Shown: positions 55,523 through 64,000 of the stretch, in pieces
Layout: the number at the start of each line of letters is the position of its first letter
How positions within the stretch are numbered: position 1 is the first letter of the stretch
DNA from: Patellaria atrata CBS 101060
Taxonomy: Eukaryota > Ascomycota > Dothideomycetes > Patellariales > Patellariaceae
Assembly (NCBI GenBank): GCA_010093705.1
Contig: MU006101.1
Coordinates: 248,001 to 312,000, forward strand
Direction of reading: 5' to 3'
DNA length: 64,000 nucleotides
Program-made: the position numbers and the translations under genes
Notes under the pieces: generated by a model
Told to the model about the DNA's origin: nothing
Database searches by the model: none
The model's input: the letters and a program-made list of their open reading frames with translations, nothing else

Positions 55523-56677
55523 ATGTTTTCGGCAATCCTCGCCCTTTTGTTTGTTGCCTCGTCTGCTTCCTCCCCAATCGACTTCCCTAGGTTGATTGTT
55601 CGTCAGGACATTGAAACTCCAATCAATGCTAGTCTACCGAATGTGACAATTCTCGCTACTGGTGGAACTATTGCTAGTAAAGGGAGTACCAATACCCAAA
55701 CTACCGGTTACAGTATCGGACTTGGCGTTCAGGATTTAATCGAAGCCGTTCCTGAAATCCTTAACATATCTAACATTGCTGGATACCAGGTCTCAAACGT
55801 CGGCAGTGGCTCAATTAACGAGACGATCTCCCTCGCTTTAGCTCACATTATCAGCAAGGAACTTGCTAAGGATGAAGTCAGTGGAGTTGTAATTACTCAT
55901 GGTACTGATACCTTAGAAGAAACAGCCTTCTTCATGAACCTCGCTATCAACTCTTCCAAACCTGTTGTCTGCGTTGGTGCCATGAGGCCATCAACTGCAC
56001 TCAGTGCCGATGGGCCCCTGAACTTGTACCAAGCGGTTACTCTGGCAATATCTCCCAATGCTAAGGGCCGTGGAGCGATGATTACCCTGAATGAGTGAGT
56101 TGATAATATCACCACTTTCGAAAGTCAGTAGACTAACATATTTTGTAGTCGTATTGGAAGTGCATTCTACACCACCAAAAACAATGCCAACTCTATCGAT
56201 ACTTTCTACAGCATGGAGGCTGGTCAGCTCGGGTTCTTTATTAATCAAGTGCCCTTCTTCTTCTACGAACCAGCTGTTCCGATTGGACACACCTCGTTCG
56301 ATCTGACTAATGTTAACGACCTTGCGCAGGTTGACATTTTGTACGCGCACCAGGACATGGACCCAGGACTTGTCAACGCTTCTATTGCCGGAGGCGCAGA
56401 CGGCCTCGTCATTGCCGGCGTCGGTGCCGGAGGTACCAGTTCAAAGTTCGCAGTCGCCATGGAGGAAGCCTACAATGCAACCGGCATCCCAATCGTCAGC
56501 AGCCACCGTTCTGCTGATGGCTTCGTACCGGGTGATGAAGGAGACTTCACGATCGCTAGCGGGTTCTATAACCCGCAGAAGGCGAGAATCTTGTTGCAGC
56601 TTGCTCTAAGTACTGGAATGGGCTATGACGATATCAAGGGGATTTTTGCAAAGAGCTATCCGAGCCCAAGTGCTTGA
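55523..56677 (+). CDS. Secreted type II L-asparaginase
   Basis: Hydrolyses extracellular asparagine to aspartate and ammonia for nitrogen supply. Exons 55523-56094 and 56149-56677 (54-nt intron) give 366 residues. The signal peptide is about residues 1-17 (MFSAILALLFVASSASS). First active-site loop: NVTILATGGTIAS with nucleophile Thr49. Second: GVVITHGTDTLEETAFF with Thr128-Asp129. AMRPSTALSADGPLNLYQA follows. The C-terminal domain has ADGLVIAGVGAGGTSSKF and VSSHRSADGFVPGD. N-glycosylation sequons are visible (NAS, NVT, NIS). Bacterial-type asparaginase I/II fold, complete. Confidence 0.96.
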
Positions 56678-57538
56678 GTAGCTGTTATGATAGTACGACT
56701 TTTGATGATGATGTTGATGATTCTTGTATATATTTACTCTAATTTCATATAACGCTATGAGGGATGAATCTATTCACCTTCTTACTTCCTTTTTCCTTGT
56801 CGTTATATTCTGCGTCTATTGTACGTTACCTCGTTAAATTGTATCCGCCTTGACTGTACAAGAATAGAGCGTATGTACCGAAAATCCTTAATCGTTTAAT
56901 AACTTGTCTATGCTGATTTAGATGCCGTACACCCACTCTCCAAAATGTCTCTGACTCTACCGTACAGGAAAATCGAGATATACCCAGTTCCCCTAGCTGT
57001 ACAGTACGTAGCATTTGACCATATCTAAAACGGAAAGGTTTGAATTGAAAATTTGATAGTCTTCCAAATATCGCTAACAGGCGTACAAAGTACCGGAAGT
57101 TCATAAGGTGAGACAAGATGAAGATTAGTGGACTAAGCTTCGGCTTTGGGAAAGGTACAGTGTATTTCTATCTGAACCGTACTGCAATTTTCGAATAGGA
57201 TAGGGACTTGATACTGTTTTCAGGCGTATTGAAGGACGAGATAAAGTTGATATGTCCCGCAAAAACGATGTCATATTTGATCAATTTCCCATCACTCGAC
57301 TGATGAACCATGGTAAATATACTGAGACCAAATGCTAAAAGACGAATAACTATAGTTGATATTTCTCGCTATTATCCCTCACCGACTGGTAGCACGGCGA
57401 ATATAACTATCGCGACTACCATCCACGCCGCCTACGCTTTCCTTCCCCCTAACCACAACATCTACTCCGTCACCTTACGCTATTAGGCACACAAAAGTCG
57501 ACAATTCAAGAGTCACAAACAGCGGAATACTGTTCCCT
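56678..57538. other. Convergent spacer, asparaginase / DUF4804-like gene
   Basis: Contains both 3' ends. The reverse open frame 56826-57116 has no domain. Nothing else seen. Confidence 0.5.
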
Positions 57539-58815
57539 TTAATCGATTGTGCGATCCAACGGGACTTTGATCCTATGCGCGAAGGGGTTAATATACGGAT
57601 TCTGCAACTCCGCAATAGTAGAGCAACAAGCAGCTGCTGGATCGGCACTGCTTGCCAGATACGACTGGCCGTACCAGTATTCGTTACCCGGGAAGCTCTA
57701 CATGTCCATGTCAGCCCTTGCCCTCAAAAGTTCACAGTGGGATAACGTACGTTTCCGTCCCAGGCGAAACTCATCACCAACAGTTCATCTCCATCTAACT
57801 TGGCAGCGGGATCCCGTTGGTTGAATAACACTTTAATACCCACATCCTTCCCCGCTGCTATCAACTTCGTTTTGTTCTGCTCGGAGACCTGGTTCATCCA
57901 AGCCATTTCGAGCACGTTGACATGCTTCAAGCTTAGATTGCGTAGAGCCTCGATATACGCTTCAACGAACCACTCCAGTTGATTTTCATGATATTTCCAG
58001 ACTCCGAGACCAAGGCCCGTGGCATGGATGTACGCTTTCTTGCTCACTTCGGCGGCGCGGTCATCGGCTTCAAGGAGGAGAGTGTCGATGCTGATCCGCA
58101 TGCGAGCTTTGTACATCTCCACATTGAAGCCCACCCCAGTTCTCTTCACGCAACCGAACCAGGCCTCGAAGATTGCTGATAGCCTAGGATCTTGGATAAT
58201 CGAGCCGGGGCTCTGGGGTTCGGGGAGGATGTATACCCCATCCATGCGATCCGGGCGTTCGAACCGAGCTCCCACAAGACCGATGATGATACCACGCGCC
58301 TGGTGCGGTTTCGAAGCGTCAATCCTCCCCCGGTTATGCCGCGCCCCGGTATTGATGAAATACGTCGGGCTCGAAACGGCGATGAGGGAGGAGAGCATGA
58401 TTTCATCATACGACATGTATTGCTCGAGCTTGAGGTACTTATTTAGGGCCTCATTGTCCGTCCCCACGCGATCCCATTCCCGTGGGTCGGAAAACTTGTC
58501 TCCGTCGCGCGTAAAGGTTGTATCTCGCGGGTCGATGAAGACGAGAGGCCGCTTTTTGATCAGGCGCGCGACGAATTCGGGTTGGGACATTCTACTGTAG
58601 AGTTTCTTTTCTACGTCGGATCCTCGTGCCCGCTTGTGTCGGAGGAAGGCGGTTATGAGCTCTGGGAGCCGCGGGTGGAGGACTACTCTTGTCTCTTTGG
58701 CATCTTGGGCGATTTGGCTAGAGGGGAAGTTCGAGATTCGGTTGTTGGATGTTGGGAAAGACTGGGTGAAGAGATTGGGGGTGAGGAATGATAAAGGTGT
58801 GGGATCTCCGGACAT
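57539..58815 (-). CDS. DUF4804 / MavL-like family protein
   Basis: Exons 58815-57751 and 57697-57539 (53-nt intron) give 407 residues. Recognisable blocks: [116 protein letters not shown]; and the C-terminal [38 protein letters not shown]. The GLVGARFE and GNEYW...S.DPAAA..S.I.ELQN..IN signatures are what I associate with DUF4804, named for the Legionella MavL relative, a macrodomain-type ADP-ribose enzyme. That link is from memory and should be searched. The frame is intact with no signal peptide, so it is probably cytosolic. Confidence 0.65.
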
Positions 58816-59452
58816 ACTTTGGGATATGATTTACAGTGAACCGGTGCCTCTGACTATGAGAGTGGAACAAAGTTTTATACGTAATGCTCTTCTTTTTTGG
58901 TGGATGGTATTGCTCGAGTTCTGTACGCTCCCTGAGCCGCTGCTGGCTATTTGGCGATTCCAATGGTTCGACAGACAGTACTGTCGGCTGTGCAGGGGTC
59001 TCTTGTACTTCGTACGTTATCCACTTCTCTGTAGTGTCAGTGAGCGCTTTTTGCGTGAACATATATGTCACGGAAAATGTCAGAATAGGAACATAGGTAG
59101 CCCTGGCCTAAGGTAATTTATGGATGCCTTTCGGTGTACTTTCAGGCGTTCAGCTAAACCTACCAAGAGCCGCCAATAAGTGGCGCAGTTATAGCTGAGC
59201 ATGCAGGATTGCTGACCGGTCACAGTTTGGAGAGCTCGAACTGCAGCATCGATTACAATCATCAGATTCATATACTGAGGTAGAGTGAATTTGATGGACA
59301 CTTTGGGGCGAGAGGAGAAGAAAACATAAGGTACGGTAAGGGAGAAGACGTTTTGGAGCTATCTAATTACAGCTTAGTGGCTCGTCCCGACCCCGGTCCA
59401 ATTAAGATCCACAACCTTAACTATAATTCCAAGTTTGTTTCAACGATCAGAC
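58816..59452. other. Spacer upstream of DUF4804-like gene
   Basis: Contains the DUF4804-like promoter and the 3' region of the O-methyltransferase. The open frames (58634-59116 plus, 58718-59071 minus) lack family features. Confidence 0.5.
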
Positions 59453-60864
59453 TCAAACCATAACCATCGCCTCTACAATTCCATCCGCATCCTCATCTTC
59501 TGGGACCATGAACTCGACGACCTGAAAACCTGCTTCCTCGAGTAATTTCGTCCATTGAGCTCGAGATCGCTCCATGCCGCCATTGATGTTCATCATAACC
59601 ATATCCAGAATCCCATGTATCACAGTAGCATTGGAATCGGGCAGAATGAGTTCATGTATAAGAAGCTTTGAATACCCCGGAGTCATCGCCGTCCTTAGGT
59701 GCTTAAGAATGACCAAACAGTACATGTCGGCCCAGTTGTGGAATATATGATGCAAGAAATATGCACGAGCTCCTGTTCCAGCATGTGATTAGCTGATGCG
59801 TTTGGGGTTCTCACTTCAAGGTGATAGAATATCACCTTTGACTGGTTGTTCCGTGAAGAAGTCATGTTCCATAATCTTAATTGATGGATCCAGTTCGCCT
59901 TCTTTGATACCCTTCAACGCTTGAGGCAAGTCTTGCAAAAATAGCTTCCACGACTCGGGGAACTTGTCGTGGAAAGCTTGAAGATCATGGCCCCTCCCTC
60001 CACCAATGTCTACAAGCATTGGAGTCGCAGGATCAAAGCCCCGAATGAGACGAGAGGGGATCGGGTACCAATCGATCCAGTATTGTCTCTCTCCCAAGGT
60101 GTGCCCCATGAAATTGTTAAAGTCTTTTAATAAGGATGGCATAGTCCCCAAGAGCTCAAAGAAATTGAGTTTGCTTTGGTGTGCGTACTGGATGAATCCA
60201 TCTCTGGGTTCTGTCGGGCAGACGTGTTTGTTTTCTCTGAGGAACTTTGGTGCCTTGACTATCGATGCAATTTGAATATCCCAACTGGAAACCTTTTAGT
60301 ACATTTTATGGGTTATTTGTGAACGCTACGCATGAAAGACGATCTTACACGAAACGATGTGCTGCTGTTATGGGACCACTTGCAATTGCTTTTGTTGATG
60401 CATTTCCAGTCCATTTGTCATTGGACACCTCATGAACAAAACCAACGGCGGCCAGAACTCGTAGTATACGGTCTATATATTTCCTCTTTTAGTAGCTCTA
60501 CCACGTGTACTTCAAAGTATGGTACTTACGAATCAATAGTTCTTCGCCGCCTGAGGCACTCGCTAACTGCGCGCTGGTAATAGGCCCATCATGGGTATTA
60601 ATCCGTGTGAACAGATCTAAATCAACCGCTATTCTAGCCGCAGCTGGGAAAAGTGGCTAAAAAGAGATTTAATGAATTTGGCCTCCTGCCAAAGAAGATT
60701 GGAGACCTTACCGCGAATGCGAGCTCAATAGCTCTAATCAATGGATCCTCCAGCGTAGCGGTAAGTCTTTTGCTTAACTTCAAGGCTTCCTTTTTGACAT
60801 TTGCATCATTGAGGTCTTTTGAAGCAAGATTGCTTAGTTCTTTTATCACTTCTTCTGGGTTCAT
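59453..60864 (-). CDS. SAM-dependent O-methyltransferase (plant-type, secondary-metabolism class)
   Basis: Five exons, 60864-60712, 60656-60530, 60472-60349, 60284-59836 and 59772-59453, give 390 residues. The N-terminal dimerisation/winged-helix domain reads EDPLIRAIELAFAPLFPAAA, then DLDLFTRINTHDGPITSAQL, then ILRVLAAVGFVHEVSNDKWT. The catalytic Rossmann domain starts with motif I, VDIGGGRGHDLQAFHDKFPE. It continues LFLQDLPQALKGI and MEHDFFTEQPVKGARAYFLH, then HIFHNWADMYCLVILKHLRT with the catalytic-His region HNWAD, then LLIHELILPDSNA. It ends EEAGFQVVEFMVPEDEDADG. Substrate unknown; the class methylates phenolic or polyketide hydroxyls. It stands alone here, with no adjacent backbone synthase gene. 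Confidence 0.9.
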
Positions 60865-62212
60865 CCTAGGGGATTTTCGGCAAAGTAATAGAACTAAATT
60901 GACAAGCTCTGAGAATTGAGAAAAGGAGCAATGAGTATCTTGTTTTTAAAGAAACCGAATTCACACGCTCCAGATTAGACCGGACATCATTAGGTCTAGA
61001 GAGGAGCCGGCCGAAGTAGCACAACGTTTGATAGCGGCGATCTCCATCTTTCCTCCGCTATAACACTTCGATATGGTGTCACAACCTCGTACCACCCTAC
61101 ACAATCTACGGACTGCGTAGTCTGAGCATGTCAAGGAGCTTCATTGTGGCCTCGTCTCTGCTAGCTGTCGAGGGAAGTAGGAGCAACATCTCCAATAATG
61201 CGAGAATACGTTCTTTTGGCTAGTTCTTCTCTTTGATCTCCTTCCTCCCCGTGTTCTGGTAATTGATGGGACCGAAGTGAAAGAAATATTCGGACATGAA
61301 GAGCTACGTTATACCAGAACGAGAAGGAGAATGATTAGAGGGCTTATGGGTAGCAAAGTGCTATGGCAATCCACTTCTAGAAAACGAACCGTCAATTCAG
61401 AAAATGAATTGAATGACATTTCCACGCGCCCAGTGCCTAAGGAGACAACTTCGACTGCTTAACATAAACCCCTTCCGATAACGAAGTGCATCCGGGATAT
61501 CTTAACATTTTAGTTATTGGACAAGTTGGAAAGGGAAAGAGTAAACATGAGGCGCGAATTTCCCCAACGACCGATACATTGAAACAGTTGACGAGAATAC
61601 AAGAGCCGCCGACTCAAAGGTAAAACGACAAGTAAGGATAAGTATCAGGACGTGAAGAGTTGGTGGCGTATTCAGTCAGTATTGGGTATGTGGCTGTGAG
61701 GTTACCGAAAAGGGGTAGGTGCTGGGCTTGGAATTCGCTTGTGCTTGCTCGTTCGCGTCTTGAGACTTAGGAATATCCTCCGTCTTCAACTCCGCCCCGA
61801 ACTCCGCCAGTAACAACTAATATCACTTCATATCGTTCTTCGGTCCGTAATTGTCAATACTCACGACAGTAGACGATGATAACGTCGGTAAAATGGGTTT
61901 GAACAAATTATACCGTTTACAGTACTCAATCGAGTGGTATCGCTGTTTTGCTATCGAGGACAGAATATCAACCCAATGAATATTGAGGTCGACGACCATG
62001 ATAGAAAAAGACCTTGGTGTTCTCTCCTATGAGTGGGTTATGCTACAGTCTGCATATCCAGAAAGGAGGTGTACCGCAGCATCTACCTGGGGAGTATGCA
62101 ATGACGACGGCGCGTAAAAATCCGCAAGGCTGAAAGACGTTCGCATATATATATTCCACATCGGAGTTGACCAGTCAGTTGACTAGTACACCACTAGCAG
62201 AAAATTTTCAAC
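60865..62212. other. Divergent spacer, no gene seen
   Basis: Promoters of the methyltransferase (left) and HET gene (right). A TATATATA lies at 62147-62154, about 60 nt before the HET ATG. Open frame 61277-61462 has no features. Confidence 0.5.
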
Positions 62213-64000
62213 ATGTCGAAGCGCTTATTCACAGAGCCTGGACAATTAGATATTGTTGAAATGTTTACTGGTCGGCCTTCGAAGCGGAGAGCTGGCGAGA
62301 ACCGTAGGCTCTGTGGCCGCTGCAACGATGTTGAACTACATGTGTTTCTCGATGCCGTCCTTAATGGGAAATACGTGCCTACAACTCACGGAGGAATAAC
62401 TGTCTATAAACTTGGCCACCCGAGTGACTGGTCCACGTCTTGCCTGCTCTGTCGCTTGTTTAGTTACGCCGCTGAATGGAAACAGCACAGAATATTCGAC
62501 GAATTTGTTCTACGACTAGTAACTCGTAGGTTATCCAATGGGCCCTTCCGCGACCGACCCACTGCATCTATTCCTGAACTGGACATCCCCTTTTTGGCTG
62601 TAACAACAGATCCTAACCAAGACATGTGTGCTTCAGGAGATCTCAGCCACGAGTTCGAATGTTTCGGTCACATATCATGGAATAGCTGTTCTACAAGCGC
62701 TCCTCCTACCGGTAGAGGGAGATTTATAGATCCCCTGCTTGCCGACTTCGAATTGGTTAGGAATTGGTTGACCTTTTGCTGCAAAAATCATACAAGAGAC
62801 TGCACCGTCGAAAGCGGTGATCCAATAAGAATGTTTCAGCTCATTGATTGCAATTCCAACAAAATTGTAACGGCTATACGAAGAATGAAATACATCGCGC
62901 TAAGTTACGTGTGGGGCGTTCACTCCTCAGAGGATGCATTGGAGGACGGCAAACTAGTCTGGAAGCATTTACCACAAACTATCCGGGATGCTATTAAGAT
63001 CACAAAACTACTTGGATATCGATATCTCTGGGTGGACCGTTACTGTATACCAGCAGATCCTAGACTAAAGCACACACAGATACGGAAGATGGACATTATC
63101 TATCAACATGCTCAAGCAACGTTGTTAGGAGCCGCTGGTAAAAACGCTACTTATGGACTTCCAGGAGCCGGAACACGTTGTAGAAAGACACAGCGCGCTG
63201 TGGAGATGGGACAACACAAGTTGTTTTCCACTTTTGCACGTCCAGAAACAGTGATAAAACAGTCTACATGGATGACCCGAGGATGGACGTACCAGGAAGC
63301 GATGCTATCAAAACGACGGATTTTCTTTACGGATGAGCAAGTATATTTCGAATGTGCAGGTATGCAGTGCTCAGAGGTTATCCCGCCGGATCTTGAGCAA
63401 TGGCATACAGAGGATAGGCAAAGGTTTCGTGACGCATTGAGCCGACCTATGTTTGAGCTCTCGACGCTGAATCTGGCTCTACATGACGTATGGGGATACA
63501 TTGCTGCTTATTCACAAAGAAATTTATCTTATGATAATGACTCTCTAAACGGTTTTTTGGGTATCCTTGCATTTCTGGAGACATCGACAACAGCACTACG
63601 GAACTTCTGGGGAATTCCCATTACCACACAGTCCGACTACATTGCCCGTCGAAGGGAATGGCACACCACGCACTGCTTCCTGAGCTCTCTGACCTGGACA
63701 CATAAAATGAAAAAAAAGAGCCAACGACGGCCTGGTTTCCCAAGCTGGTCCTGGACCGGATGGGAAGGTGAGGTGGAGTTTCGACACGGCTATGTAGGAT
63801 GTGAGTGCGACGAGGCGGTTTCCCCAACGATCATTGGCGCGGAAACAGAGGATAAGAAATTGGTAGACTGGGAGAGCCTCCAATTGAAACTCAATGCACA
63901 AACTCAACACGATATGCTTCCCCGAATAATCGTCATAGAAGCATGGACCATTTCGCTGCGCGTCAAATACGTTCCATTTCCAACTCCGACAGTTCTTGAG
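62213..64000 (+). CDS. HET-domain protein with N-terminal zinc-ribbon-like motif (C-terminus beyond window)
   Basis: HET domains, shared by fungal self/non-self recognition proteins, have a TIR-like fold and can trigger cell death. Translation from 62213 (context TTCAACATGTC) is open to the window edge, about 596 residues, with no intron needed. Two CxxC pairs (Cys34/37 in LCGRCNDVELH, Cys77/80 in TSCLLCRLF) form a probable zinc ribbon before the domain, common in this family. HET block 1: YIALSYVWGVHSS. Block 2: LLGYRYLWVDRYCIPADPRL, then MDIIYQHAQATLLGAAGKNA. Block 3: WMTRGWTYQEAMLSKRRIFF. Then GFLGILAFLE, and PGFPSWSWTGWEGEVEFRHG after the domain. It looks complete and expressed-like. Confidence 0.93.
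   Translation, partial: MSKRLFTEPGQLDIVEMFTGRPSKRRAGENRRLCGRCNDVELHVFLDAVLNGKYVPTTHGGITVYKLGHPSDWSTSCLLCRLFSYAAEWKQHRIFDEFVLRLVTRRLSNGPFRDRPTASIPELDIPFLAVTTDPNQDMCASGDLSHEFECFGHISWNSCSTSAPPTGRGRFIDPLLADFELVRNWLTFCCKNHTRDCTVESGDPIRMFQLIDCNSNKIVTAIRRMKYIALSYVWGVHSSEDALEDGKLVWKHLPQTIRDAIKITKLLGYRYLWVDRYCIPADPRLKHTQIRKMDIIYQHAQATLLGAAGKNATYGLPGAGTRCRKTQRAVEMGQHKLFSTFARPETVIKQSTWMTRGWTYQEAMLSKRRIFFTDEQVYFECAGMQCSEVIPPDLEQWHTEDRQRFRDALSRPMFELSTLNLALHDVWGYIAAYSQRNLSYDNDSLNGFLGILAFLETSTTALRNFWGIPITTQSDYIARRREWHTTHCFLSSLTWTHKMKKKSQRRPGFPSWSWTGWEGEVEFRHGYVGCECDEAVSPTIIGAETEDKKLVDWESLQLKLNAQTQHDMLPRIIVIEAWTISLRVKYVPFPTPTVLE

Overview
The window looks like a scaffold from a filamentous ascomycete (Pezizomycotina). 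Introns are short (about 43-81 nt) with GTAnGT-type donors, CTAAC/CTAAT-like branch sites and CAG/TAG acceptors. The gene content also fits: a secreted AA9 lytic polysaccharide monooxygenase, a SAT4/rhodopsin-like membrane protein, a HET-domain protein, UstYa-, CYP- and O-methyltransferase-type tailoring genes, and a fungal Sld7. A Leotiomycete relative is my guess from overall protein resemblance, not something the sequence proves. A run of exactly 100 N (32216-32315) is an assembly gap inside a gene.

The left third (about 3.8-20.9 kb) is gene-poor and decayed, after an intact Ede1-like endocytic gene that runs off the left edge. It holds two broken F-box/LRR copies, a 48-nt direct duplication, and what I read as the remains of a secondary-metabolite gene neighbourhood: a CYP52-like P450, a second P450 fragment, an MFS exporter, a UstYa-like (DUF3328) oxidase fragment and an O-methyltransferase. 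One six-exon SAT4-family membrane protein in the middle is still fully open. Next come an unrecognised small gene and two arrays of diverged repeats with the same period of about 130 bp.

From about 20.9 kb to 49.3 kb the window is dense, ordinary housekeeping euchromatin. In order: Sld7-like replication factor, AA9 LPMO, a divergent SDR, an eight-cysteine membrane protein, Mediator Med6, an MMTAG2-like RS-rich protein, a gene cut by the gap, actin, the Hsp70 exchange factor Fes1, a PAC3-type proteasome assembly chaperone, the DEAH helicase Dhr1/Ecm16 (DHX37), a tRNA-like Pol III locus, dolichyldiphosphatase, an RBR ubiquitin ligase and an ankyrin-repeat protein. Several are head-to-head pairs sharing short promoters (Med6/MMTAG2, PAC3/Dhr1, DOLPP1/RBR, actin/Fes1).

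The right part (49.3-64 kb) is lineage-specific again: a Ras-like protein that has lost its nucleotide-binding residues, an RGG-rich orphan, a two-exon 73-residue cysteine-rich secreted protein (effector-like), a secreted L-asparaginase, a DUF4804-like protein, an intact five-exon O-methyltransferase, and a HET-domain gene that runs off the right edge. Exon structures given here were worked out by hand from splice signals and reading frame. Where I give a protein length, the exon lengths sum to an open frame.
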